From: Bifiguratus adelaidae
Lineage: Eukaryota; Mucoromycota; Endogonomycetes; Endogonales
Direction of reading: 5' to 3'
Assembly (NCBI GenBank): GCA_002261195.1
Contig: MVBO01000004.1
Span: 282,653 to 346,652, forward strand
DNA length: 64,000 nucleotides
The notes below the pieces were generated by a model. The model had not been told where the DNA came from. It saw only the letters and a list, made by a program, of their open reading frames with translations, and did not search any database. Of this stretch, positions 48,316-57,657 are shown piece by piece (position 1 is the stretch's first letter; every line of letters begins with the position of its first letter). Both the position numbers and the translations under genes were made by a program.

Positions 48316-48903
48316 ATGCGTTTGCTAAACCTTTGGGCATTACTCGTCCTCAAATTTCTCTCCAGCGTAGCCGGCTGTTCGGCCGCCTTTCACCTTGGCG
48401 AGCCAGCGGCCAAAGCCTTGGTCGCCAGGTCCAACACCACGGTATCCATCTGTTCAACATGCACACCTTCTCTCACTAGCTGTGACTTCTACAGCTGCCT
48501 CGAGGATCAATATCACTGCGGCCCAAACGGCTATCCAATCGGCTACGGCTTGAAGTACTGCGAAAAATACACTGCCAACGCAGACAAGTTCAGCACTCAG
48601 GGCCAACAATGGATCGATAATGTGCGGCTGTGTCTGCAGCAGGATCTTCTCAAGGATGCGAACTGCAACTCCAACTGCACGGCTGTAAATGACGACGCGT
48701 TTGCTAGTCATGCCGGCTGCTATATCCAAAGCGGCCTGTGTAGCCTGCCGCCGACAGACTGGATCGCGATCGAAGAAACGATCGGGTTCCTGACGATCTT
48801 TGAGACGTGGAATGCATTCAAGGAGGCTCTGGATGCAGCGGGAGCTTGCGCGGAGCTCATTGCGATGGGGAACACGCTTGTTGCGACGGGGCAGTGGCAG
48901 TGA
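48316..48903 (+). CDS. secreted cysteine-rich protein
   Basis: Single-exon gene of 195 residues. The signal peptide MRLLNLWALLVLKFLSSVAG leads to a mature region rich in paired cysteines: CSTCTPSLTSCDFYSCLE, YHCGPNGYPIGYGLKYC, GQQWIDNVRLCLQQDLL, DANCNSNCTAV and HAGCYIQSGLC. This spacing and the GYPIGYGLKYC and CLQ phrases resemble stanniocalcin-like secreted proteins annotated in fungi. The match is from memory and moderate. No catalytic motif is visible. It sits at the edge of the gene-poor right half of the window, so a host- or environment-interaction role is possible but unproven. Confidence 0.7.
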   Translation: MRLLNLWALLVLKFLSSVAGCSAAFHLGEPAAKALVARSNTTVSICSTCTPSLTSCDFYSCLEDQYHCGPNGYPIGYGLKYCEKYTANADKFSTQGQQWIDNVRLCLQQDLLKDANCNSNCTAVNDDAFASHAGCYIQSGLCSLPPTDWIAIEETIGFLTIFETWNAFKEALDAAGACAELIAMGNTLVATGQWQ

Positions 48904-49677
48904 GCAAGGATTCTTGGAACCTACTGTGGCTGTATCCTAAGCATCCTCTTGCCATATTCAAAGAGATAATTCGCCAACTCGAAATGACATTCCGTATATT
49001 ATGCCTCATGCGAGATGCTTTTATTCACGTACAGGTCAAATTTGGCAAGGTTTGCATCATTCAACGCATCTCGTATATATATGTGATGAATGAAGGCTGA
49101 AGCGGATGCAATGAAAACTAGAGAGGGATCGTCACAAATGACCTTCCTCGCCCCTTCGTATCTGATGTCACGGAAATGATGCTATAGCCCATTCTTGCCT
49201 TTGATACCTTGTCGATGCCGGCGGTGCCATGTGGTTGGCGGAAGGCGTTCGAGGACGACGGACGCCTTACCAGCAACACACCTAGATTGGATCGATTCTT
49301 CCTCATATGATCCCGAAGATGTGTGCCGTGCATCATCAGCTGCGGCGAGCGAGACACCTGCGCCGTAAATGTATAGACTCTTCCTTGGCTTGATAATGCC
49401 AAACCTCCTGCATTCGGCAACAGCGTTTCCTTCAAGTGCCGAGGCAAGACGTAGAGTAGTAGACTCCGATGTGTACACTAGGCCGTATATCCTTAAGAGA
49501 TTCGGAGCTTGGGCATGACATAGACTGTGCGGGATACTACACATCCAAAGTGAAATCCTCGAGTCAATATGATGTCATGGCATGAAACTGAGAAAGCTCT
49601 CTTTCAGAACACTCTCTTGAAAGAAGGTTTGCTGCCTTGTCACACCGCTGTTATCATTGGGCCAATTGTTGGAGATC
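48904..49677. other. noncoding stretch
   Basis: Only overlapping minus-strand ORFs of 109 and 120 codons (49118-49544) without recognised motifs or codon-usage support. I see no convincing gene. Confidence 0.45.
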
Positions 49678-50358
49678 ATGGAGCCAGCAAGTGCTTTGTC
49701 CGGCGCTGTCCATGCTGCAATGAGCTATCTTGGAAGTAGTGCTCCACAAAATATGGCAAAAGACACTCAATTCCAACCGTTGACCGGCGTTTGCGAGTTC
49801 CTCAACGCTTTGCATGTTTATACCGAGGAGGCGCGGCAAGGCGTTACTCGTTTCGTTGAAGCCAACCACTTCTGCTCTCATCAGAGCAAAACGGTGCGGC
49901 AGTGCCTCATCTACGACTCCAACTCCAAAGACGCTCGGCTTATCGGAGTGGAGTACATGATCCCAAAACGCGTCTATGAAACACTGCCTGATGAAGAGAA
50001 AAGCCTTTGGCATTCTCACGAGTTTGAAGTCAAGTCTGGCATGCTTGTCCTTCCCAAACCATCCTATGTTACACAAGATGAATGGGAGTTAGCAGAAAGA
50101 CAAGCGATGAAAGAGGTTGTTGGCTTGTACGGCAAAACTTGGCACTTTTGGCAGATCGACCGTGGTGATGAACTTCCGCTCGGATACCCAAAATTAATGG
50201 GTTCGCTCACAGACCATATCCAGGTGGATTTGGACCTTGCTCTCGCCGAAAGAGACATGAAGTTTGGTGTGAACTACAAAGACAAAGCCAAATCGCGAGA
50301 AACAATCGCTTGCCCAGGCGTTCATCCGCTGGCAGATTCTTGGTGGCAAAAGACTTGA
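49678..50358 (+). CDS. oil body-associated protein-like (DUF1264)
   Basis: Member of the OBAP/DUF1264 family, known from plant lipid droplets and widespread in fungi and bacteria. Motifs are FLNALHVYTEEARQ, ANHFCSHQSKTVRQCLIYDS, ARLIGVEYMI, LWHSHEFEVKSGMLVLP, and LYGKTWHFWQIDRGDELPLG followed by LMGSLTDH. The length of about 226 residues is typical. Single exon, no membrane segment. Several family His residues (EANHFCSH, WHSHEFE, WHFWQ) are conserved and may bind a metal, but this is inference. The ATG at 49678 is the first in-frame Met. Confidence 0.85.
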   Translation: MEPASALSGAVHAAMSYLGSSAPQNMAKDTQFQPLTGVCEFLNALHVYTEEARQGVTRFVEANHFCSHQSKTVRQCLIYDSNSKDARLIGVEYMIPKRVYETLPDEEKSLWHSHEFEVKSGMLVLPKPSYVTQDEWELAERQAMKEVVGLYGKTWHFWQIDRGDELPLGYPKLMGSLTDHIQVDLDLALAERDMKFGVNYKDKAKSRETIACPGVHPLADSWWQKT

Positions 50359-50774
50359 TGGGATTGTATTAGGTCACGTAAACACCAGGTACGGCGCTGA
50401 AAATAAAATGAAGACATCGAAGATCTTAGTAAGCGACCGGATGACCTGAAGGATATTGGAATTCGGTGACCTTATCTCTTGGAAGTGCTGTAAAGAAAAT
50501 TGCAATCGGGCTCACTGTAAAGCCGTTGCTGTGGAATCGATTGCTTGTCTCCATAGCCACTCCATTGTCCGGAGAGCTTAGACAAAACTAATTGTGGTTG
50601 CAGATGTAGACATAATTTGTGTTCTGCAATGAAAATCTTGGATAATATGCAAACGCACACCTTGATAATAAAGGAGAGCCTTGTGTACAAGGAGGAAGGA
50701 TACAAAAATGTATAAAACTTGTGGATGAGCAATTGTGCTGGGTCTTCCAAGATATTGGTGCAAAGACAACGACA

Positions 50775-51650
50775 TTGTCAACAGTGTCCGATCTCCCAAC
50801 CGTCCTAATTACCAATATGCAGAGAATCGATATCCGTCACGCTCTTGAGCTTAGGTTCTCGCGTTGTGGCTATTGTGTGCTCGCCACCTCCAGTAGACTT
50901 CCATCTACGGGCTCCCTCTCCAACCGCAAAAATGTCGCACGGCTGGACCTCAATGTTACTTCACCGGAGTCGATAGCGAGCGCGCAACAGAGCATTAAAG
51001 CGGCTAGCGGGGGGAATTGGATATCTTGTATCACTGCCCAGCTATGTCATCCGTTACCATGGCGGCTCACAGCGACGCAGGTTTGGCTGAATGCATGTTC
51101 AAAAGAGTTCTATTAGAAATCACTCGCGTATTTGCGAACATGCTGTTGAATCCAGGACCGGCAAGCAATATTGTTCTAACAAATACTATCGCCGCAACCC
51201 CGCCAGTCACTTCGGAGGTCTTGTATAGCGCATCCAAACCCGCGTTGAATATGTTATTAACGAGTGCTATGCATGGAGATGAGTCCTCTTGGTGTATACA
51301 TTGTCGATGGCATCCCAGGTCTAGCGAAGACATATATATCCAAAGGTAAATATCCATGGCTACCTTAGCACCAGACTCGGAGCAGATGGCCCAATCGTTG
51401 TTTCCCCTCTGCATAGACTCCCCATACAAAGCGATCAAGTCCGACATCCATAGTTACTGGGACAAAGTAATGGCTGCATCAACAGAAGTTGGAGAATATG
51501 CACGGATGGTCGTAGATAGAGTGGTACGCTGCTCTCGGCCAGAACATGGGCTGGCGATTCCTCCACCCTGGTGTGGTTGATCGAGCGTATGGGATTGCAA
51601 CGATTATACCGTTTCCTCTTCCGAGGCCTATCCATACATATACTTTACAA
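50775..51650 (+). pseudogene. decayed short-chain dehydrogenase (Ayr1-like)
   Basis: Remnant of a classical SDR, closest in feel to 1-acyldihydroxyacetone-phosphate reductase. One frame reads SDLPTVLIT, GYCVLATSS and ARLDLNVTSPESIASAQQSI; another frame continues with LLNPGPASNIVLTNTIAA and LYSASKPALNML (the YxxxK block intact); a third carries ARTWAGDSSTLVW. At least two frame changes are needed. The NADPH-binding glycine motif after VLIT is replaced by NMQRIDIRHA, with no glycines. No canonical introns explain the shifts. Loss of cofactor binding plus frameshifts make it a pseudogene. Confidence 0.7.
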
Positions 51651-52133
51651 ACCGGCCTCAATGAGCCCGCAAGCAAATTAGGTTTCTGGCTTTGGATTGG
51701 CTGCATTGTGAAAAATAAATACAGTCAGAATTAACCGTCAGTTATGAATGATCCAAGTACAAACCCGCAAGTGAAGCCATTTGGATCTGACTGAATTATT
51801 TGCTCGCCTTCCTTCGCTCTAACCTTTGAAGTCGTGCTCTCTTCAATCATGGGCATCTATCTCGCCTTTTGTACTGATTGCAAATGCAATCACTTTCATT
51901 ATCCCAGATTCACGCCAGGAACCATCAAGTTTATTGCTACACTACGACACTATTGTGTTTTTGTGACGTTTTTCGTGTGCAACCTAACACCGGACACGTG
52001 ACTTCGGATCAGGCAACGCTTTCGCTTGCAATGACGAGGTCCTCATACTACGACCAGTTTGCATCATACACGTAATGAATTCATCAGTTATGCCTTTGAT
52101 ACGATGCTACTTCAAATTGACAGCGCAAGCACA

Positions 52134-52139
52134 TATAAA
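52134..52139 (+). promoter_or_regulatory. TATA box of the KGG protein gene
   Basis: TATAAA within ACATATAAAG, 51 bp upstream of the ATG at 52185. Confidence 0.5.
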
Positions 52140-52184
52140 GAGTTGAGAATTCGGACTCTTTTGACGAGTAAAATCCGTTACAGA

Positions 52185-52427
52185 ATGACTGACAATCAAA
52201 ACCCCGGAAATTTCGCCAATCGGCCCAAAGAAGAGGTGCGAGATATTGCTAGTAAAGGCGGACAATCCAGCGCTGGTGGTGGATTTTCAAGCATGGATCC
52301 CCAAAAGCAACACGACATCGCATCGAAAGGAGGAAAGGCCTCCACTGGCAAATTCGAAAAGGGAAGCGAAAGGGCACGCGAAGCTGGCCGCAAAGGAGGA
52401 TCCACCATGCAAAGCGGCGATTACTAG
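52185..52427 (+). CDS. KGG-motif stress protein (Con-10-like)
   Basis: Small hydrophilic 80-residue protein of the stress-induced KGG family, which includes conidiation-specific protein Con-10 of Neurospora. Three tandem units are visible: NPGNFANRPKEEVRDIASKG, DPQKQHDIASKGGKAS and SERAREAGRKGG. Very low hydrophobicity and a Gly/Lys/Ser-rich composition suggest a disordered protective protein, often induced in spores, stress or stationary phase (family knowledge). Single exon with a TATA box close upstream. A related but divergent sequence lies about 500 bp away in convergent orientation. Confidence 0.85.
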   Translation: MTDNQNPGNFANRPKEEVRDIASKGGQSSAGGGFSSMDPQKQHDIASKGGKASTGKFEKGSERAREAGRKGGSTMQSGDY

Positions 52428-52901
52428 ATGAGTGTAAGTTTAGTGTATCAAAGGATGGCTTCAATACATCATCGTTTTTTGCGCTTTTGCCACTCTTTTA
52501 GTTAATTTCAAAAGTCATCTGAGACCTCTCCAGCATATTGGTGTGTCACGGACAGTGTAAAATGTCAATCCTTTGGGAACCCCCTAGATGAATGGTAATC
52601 AGCAATGGCGTAAACCGAGTTCTAGACAGGTATAATCGAAGGGACCATTTCGGCAAATAGAGTCATCATTGCCGCAACATGAGGCAAACCTGCGGATTTC
52701 CGGCAAACATACATCGCAGTTTCTCACAGTTCTGAAAGCAACGGAACGTCTACGGGAAGACTTCTTTACATGCTTGAACAGAGCTCTAAGTACGGTAACC
52801 AGCCATCACCATTTAAGCGTTGCTATAGTCCATCCCATCCGATCGAGGTAAGCTCACAAGAGACTGAAGGATCAGGAGACTAGCTCGAGGACTCGGCAAT
52901 T

Positions 52902-53192
52902 TCATCGACAGTCGTTTTCTACTGCAGCGTATTTCATATCCTGCCCCGTCGTGAATCCTCCTTGTTGGTCTTCTTCGCTACTTCGTTGGCTTCCTCTTTG
53001 GGAAGCGTCATTTGTAGCTCTCTTCCCTCTCGAGTTCTTATTTGGCGACCCACCAGAGCGGCTAGCCTTCCCGCCTTTGCCGGCAATCGCTCGGGCCTCC
53101 TCTTTGGGTCGGTTAGCGAAAATTCCTAGGTTGGGATTGTCTGTCGTACTTGCACCTAGTGGTTCTGAGTTGGCGTTTCCTACTTTTGACAC
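52902..53192 (-). pseudogene. divergent KGG-family sequence without in-frame ATG
   Basis: The frame encodes NPNLGIFANRPKEEARAIAG then KGGKASRSGGSP, clearly related to the gene at 52185. The second repeat has decayed to an Arg/Ser/Asn-rich tail (NKNSRGKRATNDASQRGS). The frame is open upstream to about 53307 but has no ATG before the KGG unit. It is either a decayed copy or a gene whose start codon sits in an upstream exon I cannot identify. Convergent with the intact copy. Confidence 0.5.
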
Positions 53193-53612
53193 TTTTGAGG
53201 GCTCATGACGAGCTTGAGGTGGTCTTGAGCTGCAGTTGAGGGGTAGAGTTTGGTCCGCTTTACTGGGCAGTCGGGCGTTATAGCCACTTAGGCCACGATT
53301 AGTTCAATTGATTAGCTTACGTTTCTGTATTTCGAAGATCGTTTGTTCGAGCAATAAACGTTCAATCGGAAGCACAAGTTCGTCCCCTTTCCGCCGTTCC
53401 GGCACTTTACAACTTATTACTATGTATGCTATGCTATGCTCCTTAAACCGCTATGCAGGCTATCTACTCGTCAAATGCTACAGTTCATTTTCTTTGAATA
53501 GGGAGTCAAGGAGCAGCTTTGCTCAAAGTTATCTCCATGAGCACTCCAGAGTGCCGAACGCGTGTAGATTTAATTAATAAAGTATATTCACCGCTTCATT
53601 ATATCACTTAAG

Positions 53613-53633
53613 GATTAGGATTAGGGTTAAGGC
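53613..53633 (+). repeat. degenerate interstitial telomere repeat
   Basis: GGATTAGGATTAGGGTTAAGG: three successive TTAGGG-like units, one perfect. The G-rich strand runs left to right. Confidence 0.65.
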
Positions 53634-53701
53634 CGAATGGAACCGCCCAACCAAATGGGGAAAGGCATTCATCCGCATCTGGGGTGCACCAATTCGCCAA
53701 G

Positions 53702-53728
53702 CCGTTGGGTCCCGTTGGGTCCCGTTGC
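53702..53728. repeat. 10-bp tandem repeat
   Basis: CCGTTGGGTC repeated about 2.6 times, just upstream of the alpha/beta hydrolase gene. Confidence 0.8.
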
Positions 53729-53842
53729 GGGAGAAAGTGGAGATCGTCAGAAATTTCGGTCACGTGCCCATACTCCTAGGTCAAGGAGAGCAGAATTTAT
53801 CAACGGTGCCGCTTCCGGTATATCTCACGTCCTTATTCCACC

Positions 53843-54841
53843 ATGGCTCGTCAGATGCCAGCTTACTCAACGTACGACTTCGTCTACAAAACGGTGTCGA
53901 ACCTCGATCTGAAGATCACTTTCTTTCTCCCCGACACTCCGTCGTCCGGCCCACGGCCTCTGTGTCTCTACTTTCACGGCGGCGGCCTCTTCACAGGAAC
54001 AAGGTTTTCATGGATCCCGGACTGGCTCAAGAATGACTGTTTGACGCGTGGGTATGGTCTGGCGACGGCAGCGTATCGGTTGCTACCTCAAGTCTCCGGT
54101 CACGAGGTTATTGATGACATCGTGGATGCTCATGCCTTTGTCTATACCAAAGCGAACGAACTACTGCCCTCAAAACCTATCGATACCGACCGAATTTTTG
54201 TTGCTGGTAACTCGGCTGGAGGGTATTGTGCCACTGTTGTAGGTGCGCAAGCGTCTCCTCGTCCGAAAGCTGTCATCAGCGTCTTCGGAATGCTTGACAT
54301 TCAGGGCCAATGGTGGAATACACCACATCCCGATGCCATCATTGAGGGCCGAAAGCGAGCTCCTGATTACAAGACGCGGTTTTTGGATGTGTTCGAGAGT
54401 GAATTAGTGGTGGCAGAGGTGGAAGTGAACCAGGATCCGAAATGGCAACCGTCCAACAAGGCAGAAGAATTACAGCAACAGAGGGCGGGCGTCTTGGACG
54501 AGGTCATTCGCAATGGAAATTTTGGATCCATCTTGACTCATGAACCGGGTCTGAGTGCAATTTTGGCGAAAGGAGAGCCAGTTCCGAAAAAGCATCAGAG
54601 GGTCTTTCCCTTCATTGGCGTTGACAGAGACTACCCGCCTACAGTCATAATCCACGGCACGGACGATTCGCTCGTACCGGTGTCAGATAGTGAGGCATTT
54701 GCGAAGGTTCTGAAGGAATCTGAAGTGAAGCACGTCTTCCTCACGGCTCCTGGAGATCATGGGTTCGACGGTCAACCCTCGGAGGAGGTGTATGAGAAGG
54801 TACTGAAGAAGGCTATGGAGTTCGTGGATAAGGCTCTGTAG
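53843..54841 (+). CDS. alpha/beta hydrolase (esterase/lipase-like)
   Basis: Single-exon, 332-residue alpha/beta hydrolase of the HSL-like fold-3 type. It shows the oxyanion-hole motif YFHGGGLFTG, the nucleophile elbow AGNSAGGYCATVV (Ser), HGTDDSLVPVSD with the acid, and APGDHGFDGQP with the catalytic His. No signal peptide, so it is probably cytosolic. Substrate unknown; related fungal enzymes act on small esters or lactones. It is the only clearly intact metabolic enzyme gene in the right-hand, repeat-bearing part. It lies 210 bp downstream of the telomere-like repeat and has no introns, unlike most genes in the window. Confidence 0.87.
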   Translation: MARQMPAYSTYDFVYKTVSNLDLKITFFLPDTPSSGPRPLCLYFHGGGLFTGTRFSWIPDWLKNDCLTRGYGLATAAYRLLPQVSGHEVIDDIVDAHAFVYTKANELLPSKPIDTDRIFVAGNSAGGYCATVVGAQASPRPKAVISVFGMLDIQGQWWNTPHPDAIIEGRKRAPDYKTRFLDVFESELVVAEVEVNQDPKWQPSNKAEELQQQRAGVLDEVIRNGNFGSILTHEPGLSAILAKGEPVPKKHQRVFPFIGVDRDYPPTVIIHGTDDSLVPVSDSEAFAKVLKESEVKHVFLTAPGDHGFDGQPSEEVYEKVLKKAMEFVDKAL

Positions 54842-55149
54842 AATAGGCGCCGGTACAGCAACGTCGGACATCCAGACAGATCACGTCGCTCTCATCGACC
54901 CGCACGTGTATACAATGGGAAACAAATTAGAATCCGTGCTAGAAGCGACGTTATATACTTCTCCATGTTAAGTTAGTATAACAATAGAGCTTTGGCCTGT
55001 GAGACATATTAGAGGACTTATGGTCAGTTAGCGAAAAGGTTGGCTGGCTACAGTTCTGAACGATACTTTTGAATATTGGAGATGATAAATCCCTTGCAGA
55101 CGACTTGAATATAAAACTGGGTATTGTAAGCAGTAGAGTAGCCTTGTTG

Positions 55150-56556
55150 TTACGATCTGCTGAGATTAAGCCTTGGTTTCAGAGATTTGTTCAGTTTACT
55201 GAACGTAACAAGAATAGTCCGCGCGGCAACATCTGAATGTCGGCAAGCGTCCAGAATGCGCCAATTGCGTTCGTCCGAGGCCGTTGCTTGTGCTACCCTT
55301 TCGGAATGACTAATGCTGCCATCTGGTGAGAAGACATACGCCTTGTCGGCATCTTTGCCAAATGATGAAAGGAGGATCGCTCGCTGGAATGTTACGGTTC
55401 TGAAGATCCCGCGTGAGCCGCCAAAGGCAGTAATAGTCAAAGGATGACTTTCCGATACCTATTTGCCATCTTCGTGCCCATTTGAGATTCACCTATTGTC
55501 AATCTTACCAGGAGTGCCTGTTACTACGCAGCTTCCGAAAGGCCCCTCATCACGAATAGCCTCAAACATCCTCTCATAATGGTCACGAACGAAAATAGTG
55601 TTCCCAAGCCTGGCTTTTCCCATGAAGTTAGTGATTTGTAGTCGCAGTGCATAAACGGTAACGGTGTGATCGCGATCGTTAGTCTTTTGCCCTTCCACCC
55701 TGACGCTTGTCAGATCGCACGTTTTACATCTCTCCAAAACAGTTCCAGTTGCGCTATATTGAAATCCGTTAGCGCAGCCTCAATGCTAATCCCACACTAT
55801 CCTGGCCAGTTTCTGAAACTTCTGCCTGGAAATAAATTGACGCCGCTTCGGAAGGCTTTAACGTTTTTGCAGCCTATGTTTCCAATCTCCCATCAGCCTG
55901 CCAAAGTGAAATAAATCTTACCTTTCCCTCCTTCAATGAGCTGCTCGAAGGCTCCCCTTGGCTTCTTCGCTTCGTTCTCGGTCGAGCGATCATCGGAATC
56001 AAGGTTCAATGCTTCGAAATCACGCTTTACTGGCGTTAGTGCTAATGAAGCAGCTATGTTGAGGCCACAGAAAACGCCATCGAAATGTGAGGGGCAACAA
56101 CCTTCTTACCATTGTCGCTCGCTTGCGGCTGTGCAATCCACAGCTAAATAAGGTATCATCAATAGGCTAAAATATCTGGAAGCATAGTATTGTCCTACCT
56201 TCCGTGCAGTCAACAATGAGGTGAATGCTGCGTGCGTTGAGCTGTCCGAGAGTTTCCCCCACAGGCTCCATTTCGTCTAACGGATGCGCCTTCCACTCCG
56301 TAAGCTCCAAAGCTTCACCATTCTGCAGCTTTGTATAGAGTTCCCTGACAGACTTGACAGCTTCTTCCGTTACAGTGAAAAGTTCCAGGGAGCTGGCATC
56401 AACGTTGTCCAGAGGTGGTGAGCATTCGGACTTGATTGCCTTCCGAAGTTCCGAAGCGTAGTCAGATTTCGCAACTATAACACTGTGAATACACTGCTTG
56501 CCTAAAAACAGCCGTTTGTAGAGTAGGATAAAACGAAGCTTCAGTTCAGTGTTCAT
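55150..56556 (-). pseudogene. broken Crinkler-type (CRN/CR) effector gene
   Basis: Exon 1 (56556-56199, 358 nt) encodes an intact Crinkler header domain: MNTELKLRFILLYKR, ASELRKAIKSECSPPL, ending SIHLIVDCTEG. A longer intron leads to a linker exon (PVKRDFEALNLDSDD), then a NTPase region with IFVRDHYERMFEAI and a P-loop split by an intron (GTPG / IGKSS). Downstream the homology moves to another frame (AYVFSPDGSISHSE, NWRILDACRHSDV), so the reading frame is disrupted at about 55400. No C-terminal nuclease domain follows. Crinkler proteins are eukaryotic intracellular effectors with a ubiquitin-like header. This copy looks non-functional or severely truncated, though a missed splice site could soften that verdict. 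Confidence 0.7.
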
Positions 56557-56610
56557 CGTGGAATCAACACAGAGAGGTCCGCAGCAACATGTCACACTCG
56601 GGGTGATATA
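56199..56610 (-). repeat. CRN header-exon duplicate, copy A
   Basis: Matches 59726-60137. I count 6 differences over the 358-nt exon, and similarity continues about 50 bp upstream of the ATG before fading. It stops at the splice donor on the intron side. Confidence 0.9.
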
Positions 56611-57657
56611 CGCTACATACGGTGTGGCCCAAAATTCGTACTTCCAGATTTGATGCCCAATCACTCCCATGTCGAATAGGATGTCCGGTGTATTGATTAT
56701 GGAATGAACTCCGAGGTGGGACTATATCTAATCGACAAGGGCGTTGGTATCCAGCATAGTGTCCTCAGGAAAATGTTCGCGGTACATGATCTCAAATTCG
56801 TCGAGACCATCTTGAATGCACACGACGTGCTATGCCGACTAAAAAAGAGCAGCGTGTGCGTGAAGGACCTCAGAATGGGACTTTTATGTCATCTATCGCT
56901 TTGATCTCAGCCTGCAAGCACAAAAATGTTTTTGGGAGAACTTCAGGACCGGAAGATGTGTGCCTCCCTTAGATTAATGTAATATAATTTGGGGACCTGT
57001 ATGATGATCTTGCATTCATACGGGCAAGGAGAGCGCTACCTGTCCCATAACGGCAAATGATAGCCTCAGAGCTCAATGAATGTGTTTCACTGCCAAGGGA
57101 AGAAGCATTTGACAACCAAACGACCTAACACGACCTGCAATGAGGTTGTTCTTTGCTTATAAAATATAAGTGATTTGCGATAACCTCCACCTTACACGAT
57201 TGCCCATCCTATCTTTGCACCCGTTGTCAATCCGGATATTGGCAACATCCAGTATATCGCTAGACGATATTTATGTATGGCGGCAGTGCAGCATGGAACC
57301 TCAGAGCTGCCCTGGGAAAGTGCCTTGTGTCATTGCAGGTGCGAGCCTTTTGAGATGTCTCCTGTGCGCATTCAGATAAGCACTGGCTATGATGACCCTC
57401 CTGGGCCCACCCCAGGGTGTTGGCCCGACGATGCCGCCCATATTTCGAATGTCTCGCAGCCGCGCAGCGCCTTTGCTGTTGTCTTAGATGCGTGCTTAAC
57501 AATTGCTGTTGTCGATGCCTCCCATCAATGCTTACATTACAAGATGTACAAGATTTACAATAGGCTACATAATCCTCTAATGATTATAATAATCGTGGGT
57601 ATACTATATGGTATGATGTAGGAGTTTGCAAAACGAACACACCTCAAGTGAAGGATG

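Noticed and set aside
49654..50076. 140-codon minus-strand ORF
   Set aside because: Shadow of the OBAP gene, which has strong family motifs on the plus strand.
56100..56160. Extra exon in the first CRN intron (VDCTAASER)
   Set aside because: Including it throws the next conserved exon out of frame; skipping it gives the phase-1 join.
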